From: Eukaryota sp. TZLM1-RC
Lineage: Eukaryota > Metamonada: BaSk clade
Direction of reading: 5' to 3'
Length of the DNA: 64,000 nt
Assembly: GCA_040285825.1 (NCBI GenBank)
Contig: JAUPSS010000005.1
Location: forward strand, 496,001 to 560,000
Both the position numbers and the translations under genes were made by a program. Under the pieces are notes generated by a model that was not told where the DNA came from, made no database searches, and worked only from the letters and a program-made list of their open reading frames with translations. Every line of letters starts with the position of its first letter. Within the stretch, counting starts at the first letter, position 1. Of this stretch, positions 1-9,887 are shown in pieces.

Positions 1-2472
1 TGGGTTTGTGCGTGGATTGCTGGGAAGTGATGTGAGATAAGGTGAGGTTGGTTCGGCAATATTGTCAATTGCTTCAGAACGCAAAAGATCTGGCTGAGAT
101 GCAGTGTGCGCGTTCATCAAACCATTCAACTTAGATAAAACATCAGTTGGCTGGGTAGCAGAATGTTGTGAGGATATGCTTGCTACTGATGACGACCTTG
201 ATCGTGATTGGAGGGTAGATAGTCGTTTTTGGAAGGAATCAACACCACCAAGGAGAGCCCTGAAATGTTCGTCAAAGGGCTCTAAAGGAACGGTCTCTGT
301 GGGTTCTTGATCAGAGTGGGTTTCATGTTGTAAGGCTTCATCAGCTGAAACAATAGGTTCCAAGTCATCCAGTGGTATTGGGTCTTCGAATGAACACTCT
401 GTGATATCGGTTGGAGGCTGATTAGGTTCCATAGCTTCCCGCGACACTTCTTCCACATTATCGGGAAGGGATGGTTCTTCCAAAGCTACTGGTTCTTCGG
501 AAACAGGTTCCACAGCTTCTATGACTTCCTGGGATACTTCTTCTACATTATCGGGAAGGGATGGTTCTTCCAAAGCTACTGGTTCTTCGGAAACAGGTTC
601 CACAGCTTCTATGACTTCCTGGGATACTTCTTCTACATTATCGGGAAGGGATGATTCTTCCAAAGCTACTGGTTCTTCGGAAACAGGTTCCACAGCTTCT
701 ATGACTTCCTGGGATACTTCTTCTACATTATCGGGAAGGGATGATTCTTCCAAAGCTACTGGTTCTTCGGAAACAGGTTCCACAGCTTCTATGACTTCCT
801 GGGATACTTCTTCTACATTATCGGGAAGGGATGGTTCTTCCAAAGCTACTGGTTCTTCGGAAACAGGTTCCACAGCTTCTATGACTTCCTGGGATACTTC
901 TTCTACATTATCGGGAAGGGATGGTTCTTCCAAAGCTACTGGTTCTTCGGAAACAGGTTCCACAGCTTCTACGACTTCCTGGGATACTTCTTCTACATTA
1001 TCGGGAAGGGATGGTTCTTCCAAAGCTACTGGTTCTTCGGAAACAGGTTCCACAGCTTCTATGACTTCCTGGGATACTTCTTCTACATTATCGGGAAGGG
1101 ATGGTTCTTCCAAAGCTACTGGTTCTTCGGAAACAGGTTCCACAGCTTCTATGACTTCCTGGGATACTTCTTCCACATAATCGGGAAGGGATGGTTCTTC
1201 CAAAGCTACTGGTTCTTCGGAAACAGGTTCCACAGCTTCTATGACTTCCTGGGATACTTCTTCCACATAATCGGGAAGGGATGGTTCTTCCAAAGCTACT
1301 GGTTCTTCGGAAACAGGTTCCACAGCTTCTACGACTTCCTGGGATACTTCTTCTACATTATCGGGAAGGGATGGTTCTTCCAAAGCTACTGGTTCTTCGG
1401 AAACAGGTTCCACAGCTTCTATGACTTCCTGGGATACTTCTTCCACATTATCGGGAAGGGATGGTTCTTCCAAAGCTACTGGTTCTTCGGAAACAGGTTC
1501 CACAGCTTCTATGACTTCCTGGGATACTTCTTCCACATTATCGGGAAGGGATGGTTCTTCCAAAGCTACTGGTTCTTCGGAAACAGGTTCCACAGCTTCT
1601 ATGACTTCCTGGGATACTTCTTCCACATTATCGGGAAGGGATGGTTCTTCCAAAGCTACTGGTTCTTCGGAAACAGGTTCCACGGCTTCTATGACTTCAT
1701 GGGATACTTCTTCTACATTATCGGTAAGGGACGGTTCTTCTAAAGCTACTGGTTCTTCGGAAACAGGTTCCACAGCTTCTATGACTTCCTGGGATACTTC
1801 TTCTACATTATCGGGAAGGGATGGTTCTTCCAAAGCTACTGGTTCATCGGAGACAGGTTCCACAGCTTCTATGACATCCTGGGATACTTCTTCCACACTA
1901 TCGAGAAGGGATGATTCTTCCAAAGCTACTGGTTCTTCGGAAACAGGTTCCACAGCTTCTATGACTTCCTGGGACACTTCTTCTACATTATCGGGAAGGG
2001 ATGGTTCTTCCAAAGCTACTGGTTCTTCGGAGACAGGTTCCACAGCTTCTGTGACTTCCTGGGAGACGCCGTCTACATTTGGCAAAACAGATGATTCTGA
2101 AACATCCACTGGTTCTTCAACAGCTGGTTCAGAGATCTCTATGACTTTTGGAATAGTTGACTCTAACTGGCTGTCTTCACCCGAATGAACTACATGATCG
2201 TTTGTCTCATTTACATCTACTGCCGACAAAGTTTGTTCAGGTGAAGCCTCTGGAAAACCTTGTTCAACAAAATTGGCCAGAAGGTCTTTAGCACCTGATT
2301 TATTGGCCAAAGACTCAGAACAATCTTCTTCTTCATGTGTAGTAGGGTTTAAAGCGTCTGATTGTGACGGAGCTGGTAGGTGGTCTTTGTTTTTACAGTC
2401 CATGACAGAAGTACTATGTGGTGACTGAGGAGGAAGTTGAGTGTCTATCATTGGAGTGGAGGTGTCTTCCAT
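1..2472 (-). CDS. acidic repeat protein, C-terminus cut by window edge
   Basis: The minus strand is open from the ATG at 2472 to base 1, at least 824 codons without a stop. The protein starts MEDTSTPMID, has a polar acidic N-terminal part of about 130 residues, then roughly 18 copies of a 30-residue repeat rich in Glu, Pro and Val (core EPVSEEPVALEEPSLPDN), then a Ser/Gln-rich non-repetitive stretch. I do not recognise the family; the composition suggests an extended, disordered acidic scaffold. The opposite strand also has long open stretches over the repeats, but two repeat units (near 1171 and 1261) put stops there while keeping this frame open, so the minus strand is the coding one. No signal peptide or membrane segment is seen. 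The end of the gene lies outside the window. Confidence 0.8.
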   Translation of the reverse strand, partial: MEDTSTPMIDTQLPPQSPHSTSVMDCKNKDHLPAPSQSDALNPTTHEEEDCSESLANKSGAKDLLANFVEQGFPEASPEQTLSAVDVNETNDHVVHSGEDSQLESTIPKVIEISEPAVEEPVDVSESSVLPNVDGVSQEVTEAVEPVSEEPVALEEPSLPDNVEEVSQEVIEAVEPVSEEPVALEESSLLDSVEEVSQDVIEAVEPVSDEPVALEEPSLPDNVEEVSQEVIEAVEPVSEEPVALEEPSLTDNVEEVSHEVIEAVEPVSEEPVALEEPSLPDNVEEVSQEVIEAVEPVSEEPVALEEPSLPDNVEEVSQEVIEAVEPVSEEPVALEEPSLPDNVEEVSQEVIEAVEPVSEEPVALEEPSLPDNVEEVSQEVVEAVEPVSEEPVALEEPSLPDYVEEVSQEVIEAVEPVSEEPVALEEPSLPDYVEEVSQEVIEAVEPVSEEPVALEEPSLPDNVEEVSQEVIEAVEPVSEEPVALEEPSLPDNVEEVSQEVVEAVEPVSEEPVALEEPSLPDNVEEVSQEVIEAVEPVSEEPVALEEPSLPDNVEEVSQEVIEAVEPVSEEPVALEESSLPDNVEEVSQEVIEAVEPVSEEPVALEESSLPDNVEEVSQEVIEAVEPVSEEPVALEEPSLPDNVEEVSQEVIEAVEPVSEEPVALEEPSLPDNVEEVSREAMEPNQPPTDITECSFEDPIPLDDLEPIVSADEALQHETHSDQEPTETVPLEPFDEHFRALLGGVDSFQKRLSTLQSRSRSSSVASISSQHSATQPTDVLSKLNGLMNAHTASQPDLLRSEAIDNIAEPTSPYLTSLPSNPRTNP
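421..2070 (-). repeat. 90-bp coding tandem repeat, about 18 copies
   Basis: A 90-bp unit, three codon-aligned blocks of 30 bp, is repeated head to tail about 18 times. Central copies are almost identical; the outer copies at both ends are more diverged, as expected from unequal exchange or slippage. Differences between copies are mostly single substitutions, and the period is a multiple of three. Confidence 0.95.
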
Positions 2473-2507
2473 TAATTTGCAATGTGAATAAATTAATTAT
2501 TAATAAC

Positions 2508-3499
2508 ATCTTTTTTTTAAAAAACTGGAATATTTATTGAGATAAAAATAACCATCTAGAATTCAATATCCTCCAGACAAGCGTCACCATTACTGAACCT
2601 ACTCACAGCATTACGTTCATATTCTACACCGACAGCTAAAAGTGCCTTTGAAATCATTGTAGGAATAGACTTGAAAATGCAAAAAACAATTCTATTTAAC
2701 CAGAAAATGGAGTTCATTGTTTTACCAGACCTATTCAGCAACACTTTCTTAAAATTTTCCAAAAAGTGCAACCCTGAAGGTCCAATATTGCCAAAAAGAG
2801 AAATTGCAAACGGCACAAACTGATATTTCACATGTTCCACTCTACCTAACTGTGCCAAAGGTTCATCATATTTTTTTATCTTCTTTTTTTCGGCGTTAGA
2901 TAACGGCGAATCAGCGGAATACACTAAACGAGCAGCAGAATTTTTGCAAACATCAACTGAGACAACATCTACAACATTGAGAACACCATCGATCCCTGGA
3001 GCTACTAAATCTGCCCTTCTTTTACCAAAGGAATCATCAGTTTGATCTGAAGACAGCTTACGACTAGTGGCTCAATAAATGCCTCTATATTGAAACTTTT
3101 GCACATGGCATATAATTGATCACGAACTGAGTCATGAACAATTGAGCGATAAGTTATAAAATAATTACAGTTTAAAATATGGGAAAGCGTAACAACACTC
3201 CTGCGGCGACAAATTAAATCATTTGGTAATGTGCAAGGCCATAGAAAACATCTCATTCTCATTGCAGTGGTCCATTGGTGAACATTAAGTAGAAGGCCAT
3301 AAATGTTGGGAATTTGGGATATTAGGCAACTTGAGCAACTGTCTTCAAGATCAATCAAAAAGTTTGCAAAAACGGGATTTTTTCCTTAGCCAAGCTAAGA
3401 CGTACAATATAATCCAAGTTTTCTAAAACTTTCAAGATTTTTTTCTGCAATTTTGCAAAAGTCAGTGGTAAGGAGAGCAAGCTTCTTGAAGGAAGTGAA
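2508..3499 (-). mobile_element. 5'-truncated R2/CRE-like non-LTR retrotransposon (family A, copy 1)
   Basis: This is the 3' end of a non-LTR retrotransposon: the C-terminal gag-knuckle-like CCHC region and restriction-like endonuclease, then a short 3'UTR with AATAAA and a T8A6 tail. It is nearly identical to 42731-43740 but frameshifted near 3060 and 2930. Homology stops abruptly at about 3499 while the other copy continues, as in target-primed reverse transcription. The 7-bp sequence taataac at 2501-2507 and 3500-3506 is a plausible target-site duplication. Readable motifs are CRRRSVVTLSHILNC, the zinc and histidine region, and RRADLV..VVDVVSVD, a PD-(D/E)XK-like endonuclease core. Confidence 0.8.
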
Positions 3500-3576
3500 T
3501 AATAACTTCCACGTCAAACAATAAATGGATTTTGCAATTTTGCTGATTGCCAGTAATATCTTTGTGCTATTAGCCT

Positions 3577-4695
3577 ATGTCTTCCACCTCAATTCTACGT
3601 TCATGGAAAAGCATAAGCTTCCCATCTCTTCTTTCAGAACTGTCAAACACTGTTGCTGAATTGAATTCAAATAAGGAATCATCTTCTCTTTCACGAATAA
3701 AAGATCTTGCTGACGCTACAAAGACCTTTCAACAACTCGATGAATCCTCCAAACTCACTCAAATACAGCCTCTTCTAAAACGTTACCAAGACCTTGTCAG
3801 CAACCTCTTCAAACGTTCAAAATCCAGTGAAAAGGCCATCAAATCATTAGCAAACCGTCTTTCACTTGCCCAGGATCCTGTTCCTTTGCTAGAAGCTCTT
3901 CTTACCAAGCAGGAATATCAACAGGACCAACATGATCATGCAGAAGAACTATCAAGAATGTTAGTGAAGAAGGAAGATGAACTAGTAGAACTGAGTAAGA
4001 AATATGATGAGTTAGTCTTGACTTTACTACCAAGGTCACTAAAACCTGTGGAAAGTCCAAGACCGTCACGTGATAATCAATCACATGATGGTGATGTTTA
4101 CAAGCAGTTATTAACCCTTCAGCGGGAACATGTAGATTTATTAATGAAAATGGAGAATTTTGATAATCAATTGAGGGGAAAAACTGAATTTATTGAAGAA
4201 TTAAATCAAATTAATACAAGTTTATCAAGGGAAAATGAGTCTTTGAAAAATGAAAATGCAGCTCTCAGTAACCAAATTCAATCAATCAAAACATCAACAA
4301 TCAATCAAAAACCATTATCTACAGAAGAAACTCATCGACCGGTTAATAACCCTCAATCATTTTCTAATCAATCAGATGCTTTGATTTCAATCAAAAAACA
4401 TAGAGATCGTTTATATTCAAGGAACAGAAACTTGGAATCTTTGTTAGATCAAGCTAATTCTAAAGTATCTTACTTGGAAAAAGAATTGAGTATGAGAAGG
4501 TCAAATATGCGGTCAGAATATGACGTGGAACATGGTAGTTTAATGATCCCTACTAGTCAGTTCAAGAATTCAAATATTGACATGTTGTTGCTCTCATTTT
4601 CTAAATTTATTAATGAAAATTCGAAAAAAAGAAGATTCTTCTATTTGTATGTTTCAATTCTACATATATTTTTATTTTTGAATTTAATTTTTTGA
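3577..4695 (+). CDS. CASP/COY1-family Golgi coiled-coil membrane protein
   Basis: The 372-residue protein matches the CASP (CUX1 isoform, yeast Coy1) layout. The N-terminal part has the family's LADATKTFQQLDE..KL..IQPLLKRYQ pattern and then a DPVPLLEALL segment. Long coiled coils span about residues 115-330, with a CASP_C-type HRDRLYSRNRNLE motif near 275-290. At the end come a Lys/Arg cluster and one membrane span (FFYLYVSILHIFLFLNLIF). CASP proteins sit in Golgi membranes through this tail and take part in retrograde vesicle tethering. The protein is shorter than animal and yeast members (about 640-680 aa), with less central coiled coil. No intron is seen. The 3' end overlaps MON1 by 12 bp on the opposite strand. 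Confidence 0.85.
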   Translation: MSSTSILRSWKSISFPSLLSELSNTVAELNSNKESSSLSRIKDLADATKTFQQLDESSKLTQIQPLLKRYQDLVSNLFKRSKSSEKAIKSLANRLSLAQDPVPLLEALLTKQEYQQDQHDHAEELSRMLVKKEDELVELSKKYDELVLTLLPRSLKPVESPRPSRDNQSHDGDVYKQLLTLQREHVDLLMKMENFDNQLRGKTEFIEELNQINTSLSRENESLKNENAALSNQIQSIKTSTINQKPLSTEETHRPVNNPQSFSNQSDALISIKKHRDRLYSRNRNLESLLDQANSKVSYLEKELSMRRSNMRSEYDVEHGSLMIPTSQFKNSNIDMLLLSFSKFINENSKKRRFFYLYVSILHIFLFLNLIF

Positions 4696-5889
4696 TAATA
4701 ACACATTTTTGTTATCAATGATTTTAGCGATTGAATTAATTAATTCATAATTTACATAATAAGGAATTTCATTTGAAATTGAAATTAGATAATAATTTGA
4801 ATTATTTTCATTTCGTTTTTGAATAAATCTTTGTTCTGAATCTTCATTCAACACTATATAAAATTCATTTTTGATTGATAATAATTTCGAATTAACCCTG
4901 ATTAATTCAATTAAATTAATATTTCCAAATAAATTCACATTATTTTCTGTAAAGGACAAAATAGAATTAACAGGAACAAATTCAGAAGTATCTGTTTTCA
5001 GTGATTTATAGTGAGTTAAAAAATTGTGGAATTTTGCAAGGTCAAAATTAGTCGATATCACGTCAGCAAACTCGTGACACAAAGGCTCAGAATTAGAAGG
5101 AAAAACATTGACTAGGTAGAAATCTTGCAATTTTGACACAAACACTGAATAATTAAAATTTTTGGTATATAAACTGCACTGAAAACTAGAAAATATGCCT
5201 CCTTGTTTAATTACCAAAAAACTCTTAATCACTAGCAACAAACTGCTAAACCCCTCCAAATTCCAAAAGCTCTTACTTCCAAACCAAACTATTGGCCAAG
5301 AAAGTTCTGAAGATAAACATGAAAAACAAGAAAAAACAAATGAAAATAAACAATTATTAGAACCTGTAAAGGAATTCAATTGTTGATTAATTTGTAAATA
5401 CTCTTGCCGGACTTCAGAGCTCATGAAACTGCTGCTTGGGATGCAGAGCCTGGTTGACAATAAAGTGGGTAATAGATCGATTTGAGTGGAAAAGATAAAC
5501 TCCAAGAAGGGTAGAGACTGGGCGAAGCATGTTTTCAAACGTTCCATTTGTGGTGGTGTCAGTGATGGGGTAGCAAGTAGTTTTGGACTTATCATCAGGG
5601 TATAGAGCTTGATGAGAGAGGAGAAAATGGATTGGCAAATAGAGAGCGGAGTGGAGATGTGTTGGGAAAAGATGAGACGAACTCCTTGATTTGAAGAAGA
5701 AAAAAGATGGAAGAATGTGAGAGAATCAGGGGTTTCAATGTAGTTGAGGTTTAGAGCAGAGTCTTCCAGGCTCGCAATGGTGGCATGAAGGAGACCTAAT
5801 CCAGGGAAAACCAAAGGATTGATGTTAGAGCCAAACGAAAACAGTGGTAGCCCATCTGACGTCAGAGCAATAACTCGAGTATGTGTCAT
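4684..5889 (-). CDS. MON1/FUZ-type longin-domain protein, probable MON1
   Basis: The 401-residue protein starts with a first longin domain of the FUZ/MON1/HPS1 type: TRVIALTSDGLPLFSFGS, then a helix (VFPGLGLLHATIASLED), then a strand and a GVRLIFSQ segment, as in Mon1. A second longin-like segment begins near residue 150 and a third low-complexity Asn-rich part ends the protein. Mon1 works with Ccz1 as the exchange factor for Rab7 at late endosomes and vacuoles. Family-level assignment is firmer than the choice of MON1 over its relatives, because the C-terminal half is diverged. It is convergent with CASP, stop codons overlapping, so both share a bidirectional 3' end. Confidence 0.6.
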   Translation of the reverse strand: MTHTRVIALTSDGLPLFSFGSNINPLVFPGLGLLHATIASLEDSALNLNYIETPDSLTFFHLFSSSNQGVRLIFSQHISTPLSICQSIFSSLIKLYTLMISPKLLATPSLTPPQMERLKTCFAQSLPFLEFIFSTQIDLLPTLLSTRLCIPSSSFMSSEVRQEYLQINQQLNSFTGSNNCLFSFVFSCFSCLSSELSWPIVWFGSKSFWNLEGFSSLLLVIKSFLVIKQGGIFSSFQCSLYTKNFNYSVFVSKLQDFYLVNVFPSNSEPLCHEFADVISTNFDLAKFHNFLTHYKSLKTDTSEFVPVNSILSFTENNVNLFGNINLIELIRVNSKLLSIKNEFYIVLNEDSEQRFIQKRNENNSNYYLISISNEIPYYVNYELINSIAKIIDNKNVLLSKN

Positions 5890-6701
5890 TCCTATAGGTG
5901 TTGCCTATAACAATGAAATAAGTGTCGTTTTTAAACCAATGCAGAGGGATTGAGTTTCAGAGTTTCAATGAGTAATCAATTTCCTGTGGAATATTTAATA
6001 AGTAGGGAACCTTTTGCTAATAAACTAATTGTTCTTTCAGTCATTTGATTAATTATACTGCTGTTTAAATCCATCCTTTGTTGTTGCTCTTCAGATGGTT
6101 GTTAATTGGATAAACCAATTACTCTACCATGAGAGTTACTTATTGTGATAAGAGTGTAATTTCATATGCTGTCTCTTATTCTTTTGAATTTGGAACATTT
6201 GGACTCAAATCTTCGTTGATTTTGGGTGTGCCTGAAATGAACATATTGATTTTTTTCATGTTTTTTTGAATGAGTCATTCCAGTAGCCCAATCTGTAGAA
6301 AAACAGAGTAGATCAGCGGCAGTATGGGTCATATCTTCATATTGAGAATCATTAATGCCAAGTCATCATATATTGTTCTTTTTCTTTGAATTCTTTTGCA
6401 CTTACCTTAGATTGTTTCAAGTTCATTCTTGATTGAATGAATCATACTGCTACTCCATCAGTCTCGATGCTAAACATGATGTTTTTTGAATCTTCTGGTC
6501 AAAGTTTCGTGTTTTGAATTTTCATTATTTTCAAGATGGTGTGCCACAAGAACAAATCAGCAGTGTATCTTAAACATTGATGAGCCGATTTTTTACCAAG
6601 AATGTTTATTTTACCAGCAAAGCACAAATTCAACAAATTTGTCTTGTCAATCTTGATTCAAAATGGTATACAAGATTGTTTCGAAGGTATAGCACATGTG
6701 T

Positions 6702-6847
6702 TGTTGTTACTGATTAACTAACTTGGTAGACAGATGAGGAATTTACATGATGACGTGGCACTTGTTCAAGAACAAGTATTTCTATTAATAAACCTCGTTT
6801 TCTTCTTTTCTCTTTTTACTTCTTTGATATTTCTGCCTAGCGGCATC
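6702..6847 (+). mobile_element. solo LTR related to the 55.9-56.7 kb LTR element
   Basis: The sequence begins TGTTGTTAC and ends GCCTAGCGGCATC. It shares blocks in order with the 139-bp LTRs at 55899 and 56587: TGTTGTTGTT near the start, GATGACGTG, TTATTAATAAAC and the terminal GCCTA(A/G)CGGCATC. A 4-bp duplication gtgt flanks it (6698-6701 and 6848-6851). It sits inside the Fanzor-like remnant F1. No second LTR or internal region is nearby, so it is best read as a solo LTR left after recombination. Confidence 0.65.
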
Positions 6848-7148
6848 GTGTTTCATCATCAATATTTCCGCATCTTTTCTGATTGAGAGACTCAACTTTA
6901 CTAATAAATGATGAAAAGTTTTTCTTACCATGTATTTGCAGATCGTTATTGTTTCTCTTGCCATTATGAGAAATTTCAACAAACCGTTTCAAGTAGAGAA
7001 AAGAATGCTCCTGAATGTTATTTTCGAAATTCACAAGGAATTCGTCAATTGTGTCATACAAAATATTACTGATTTCTATTTTGACAGCACCTTTGGAACA
7101 AGTTTCTTTTAAAAATGTTGGTGGTAGAATTCCACCAATGGTGCACAA

Positions 7149-7197
7149 TGAGGGTTTTATAAAATGAGGGTTTTATAAAATGAGGGGTTTTATAAAA
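7149..7197. repeat. three tandem 16-17-bp units
   Basis: Three consecutive copies of TGAGGGTTTTATAAAA occupy this stretch (the last has one extra G). They fall in a gap of the F1 remnant; no function is evident. Confidence 0.9.
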
Positions 7198-7499
7198 GCT
7201 TTTTATCATTGGGCTAAGGGAACTTTCCTATATGACCACAAGAAAAGCGTTATAAAATGATTACATTTCAAAATTTCAGTAAGGTTTAAGTCAAACAAGT
7301 ACAAATAATAAACACAAATAAATTCCAAACCAATAATCGAAATCTTCGAACACCTCATTACTGCATCATCGAACACGTCAACCATTTTCTGATTTCTAAT
7401 TACATTATTTAAACTGCCCTTATGACCATCATAAGGTTTATGTTTAACCGTTTCCATGAATTCGCCATTGTAACTGCAATTAAATACTTTCATGGTTCA

Positions 7500-8376
7500 C
7501 TATGTATCCCTCGGACAATAAACTGCAACTGGATGTCTTCTTTGGGATAAGGAAAAATCTGAGAAGGGATCATCTTCTTGAACCTTCCAATACTTTGCAA
7601 TATTCTGAGTATCAAGGTCGATTCTTCCCTCGTCTAATAGAATTTAAGAAACTGATTACAATTTGCGTGGTTCACAATAATTTGTGTAAATACCACAAGT
7701 ATCAACAGCAACTCGTCCTGTGATTAAAGGGTTTGAGTGTTCGTAATTCAATTCCACAATATTTGAATTGTCATTCTTATATACGCTGCCTAAAAAAGTC
7801 TTTATAGTGATCAAAACTAACTTGTTTTTTATTTATTCTTCATTTTTTTAACTTTTGTGTGATTTAAAACACGCAGCCATCCAACGTCGCCAATGTCTTC
7901 AACTACAAATCAAAAAAAGGAGAATTGTAGTGAAATCCTAGACTAGAAATTCACCACTAATGTGGATTCTTTGATGAGGACTACAAAGTCAAGACTTATC
8001 CTTGTGGATACATGATCTTCACTTTTGTACTCAATTCTGATCAAGGTATTCGATGAACCAGGTTCAACAAATTTTTATTCCCATTTTTTACATAAACTTA
8101 TGGTGAAACTTTGGAAATTGAAACAAAACGTAAAGCTCAAATTACAATTAAATAAAAAAATGTCATGAAAATCAGAATTCAATGAGAAAAATACACAAAA
8201 CTTTCAACCATTCTTACTAATGCTAGACTTTACAGTTTGCTCTGAAGGACAACGGACGAGGAAGAGACAATATATTTTAATAATTTTTTGTGTTGAGTTT
8301 TGGGCTATTTTCCCAATCAGTGTTTTTATTAGTATGATAGATATTTTTTTTTATTGGCAACTTTCTTGAATGAACA
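7500..8376. other. gene-free stretch upstream of PMP3 gene
   Basis: No conserved coding region or RNA gene could be recognised. Short open frames here have no similarity I can name. The part next to 7493 lies directly upstream of the F1 Fanzor-like remnant and may include more of its decayed 5' end. Confidence 0.5.
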
Positions 8377-8669
8377 ATGAAGCAAGAAATCCTTTGGAAA
8401 TCTGCGAAGGTATGTTTCAAATAGCTTCTTCGCATCTAATGATCACTTATCCAGCTACAAATGCCTGTGGGAATCCTCTACACAATCCTTTTACTAATTG
8501 TTGCAATTATTTTGCCACCAGTATGTGTAGATTTCTCTGCTGACATTAGCTTGCTGTTGCACTGAATGGTGACTTCCTGAATGGAAAGTTTTGGTTAAAC
8601 GTTCTGCTGACGATTCTAGGATGGTTGCCGGGTATTATTCACGCTTGGATTGTTATTCTGATGACTTGA
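8377..8669 (+). CDS. PMP3/RCI2-type small membrane proteolipid, three exons
   Basis: Exons 8377-8409, 8455-8520 and 8550-8669 give a 72-residue protein. After residue 13 it reads MPVGILYTILLLIVAIILPP, then LAVALNGDFLNGKFWLNV and LTILGWLPGIIHAW, the Pmp3/UPF0057 pattern of two membrane spans with the IILPP and GWLPGIIHA signatures. Pmp3 proteins sit in the plasma membrane and help keep membrane potential and salt tolerance. The second intron (8521-8549, 29 nt, GTATGT...TAG) is secure because splicing joins the two family motifs in frame. The first (8410-8454, 45 nt) is less sure; translation could start at the ATG at 8461 instead. Without splicing the gene is invisible as an open frame. The stop is TGA at 8667. 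Confidence 0.85.
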
Positions 8670-8989
8670 TTTCTGTGTAGATTGTCAGAAAGGTTTTTAT
8701 GCTGTTCTCTCAATAAATAATGTTGTTTCGTTGTCTCGTGTGGTTCAACAAGCATTTGTAGAAAAGTTACAACAAGATTTGCTAATGAATAATTGTACAC
8801 GATTTAGTTGTCACCTGCGATCCCCATCACCATCACCAGGATTCGTTCAATCATTAATGAAACTTATTTGTTGTTTCTTTCAACTACAAAAGTCGTAGGA
8901 AAGTGAAGTTGAGTGATGAACCGTTGATCAAGAGGATGTTGAACTATTTGATGAAATTATTATTAATTATTAGATTGTAAAACATTTGT

Positions 8990-9133
8990 CTCGGTTTTTC
9001 AATCGAATAAGAGCAGCTTTAGCTAGACAGCAAGCAGATCAAGATTTTGTAGAGGAAATCTTGGTTCAATGTTAGTCGTCCCATTAGTTATGAGTTAACT
9101 TAATTAAGTGTGCAAATTCATTAAACATGTTTA
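8990..9133 (+). mobile_element. short 5'-truncated non-LTR element (family B, copy 2)
   Basis: About 130 bp match the 3' end of the full-length element at 50127-53467 on this strand: the last codons (FNRI then ARQQADQDFVEEILV) and the 3'UTR beginning TCGTCCCATTAG. It is flanked by a perfect 11-bp duplication, aaaacatttgt, at 8979-8989 and 9134-9144. It is a dead-on-arrival insertion. Confidence 0.85.
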
Positions 9134-9144
9134 AAAACATTTGT

Positions 9145-9887
9145 AGTGTATTTCAAAATGAAAAAGGGAACTGAACAAAGAGGACTTCAAAATATCAGTG
9201 AAACAACAATGAAATAGTTGTAGAAAAAGTAAATCATCTTATTGGTGTCCAGCTCTGTTTCGGTAATTATTGTTCTATTTGTTGGATCAAATTGGCTTTA
9301 ACTTATATTTAACAATATTCTTGGAACTTAAACCGTAACAGTAAAATTGGAAAACAGTTAATGAAAATCCATTGTAAATCAGTTTTGATTCACCTCAGCG
9401 ACAAATAGTAACAAATCATAAAATGACGGAGAAGTCAATACTCAACAAAGAAAGGACTTTTATATTTTGTATTTTTCCATTGATGGCTATGTTGTCTACA
9501 TAACTGGTGGATATAGTTTGGGAATTCAAAATTGAATGTTCACACATTTTAAAAGTGAAGACAAATTACCAAATGTTCATGTGTTCAAATTAAATAACTT
9601 TGCTTTACATTTATTTTCCACAATAATTTTAATAATTTTTTTACTTTATTAAATTATTGTAATTGTTTTCATAAGATTAAATTTCTATTTATATCAAATT
9701 TAATGAGTGTTACCGACCTCTTCTAAAGATTGAGTTGAGATACAATGATTAACTTTGACTTTAGTAATCAAATCGTGTACTGAAAATATAGGATGTGTAT
9801 CTTCAACAGACATCTCTGGTGATGATGTCCTTCTGGTATGATCAATCCCAGAGTTTCATCCACTTCTAGTCAATATTATCACCCTCA
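9145..9887. other. gene-free AT-rich stretch
   Basis: AT-rich spacer between the truncated retroelement and the glycosyltransferase start, with many in-frame stops on both strands. Nothing recognisable was seen. The last part should contain the promoter of the gene at 9888. Confidence 0.5.

Larger units (their letters stand above)
6050..7493 (-). pseudogene. decayed Fanzor-like (TnpB-related) gene, copy F1
   Basis: No intact frame remains, but pieces in order along the minus strand fit Fanzor. Near 7400-7330 is the N-terminal helix FDDAVMRCSKISIIGLEF. Near 7060-6990 is the middle motif DEFLVNFENNIQEHSFLYLK. Near 6473-6447 is SIETDGVAV, matching the conserved TDGv.v segment before RuvC-I. Near 6310-6200 are STDWATGMTHSKKHE and YVHFRHTQNQRR, where RuvC-I and the following helix would lie. 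Stops and frameshifts are many. A solo LTR (6702-6847) interrupts it between the middle motif and the TDG segment. The other loci in this window with the same order of motifs support the call. The C-terminal zinc finger and RuvC-III were not found. Confidence 0.5.

Noticed and set aside
421-2070. Possible CRISPR-like array
   Set aside because: Units are contiguous 90-bp coding repeats without unique spacers, in a eukaryotic gene.
521-2188. Long Ser/Thr-rich open frames on the plus strand across the 90-bp repeats
   Set aside because: They are broken by TAA in two repeat units and have no conserved start, while the minus strand stays open over 824 codons.
8410-8454. The 45-nt first PMP3 intron as secure
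   Set aside because: It is longer than the others and rests only on frame; the ATG at 8461 is an alternative start, so it is reported with reserve.
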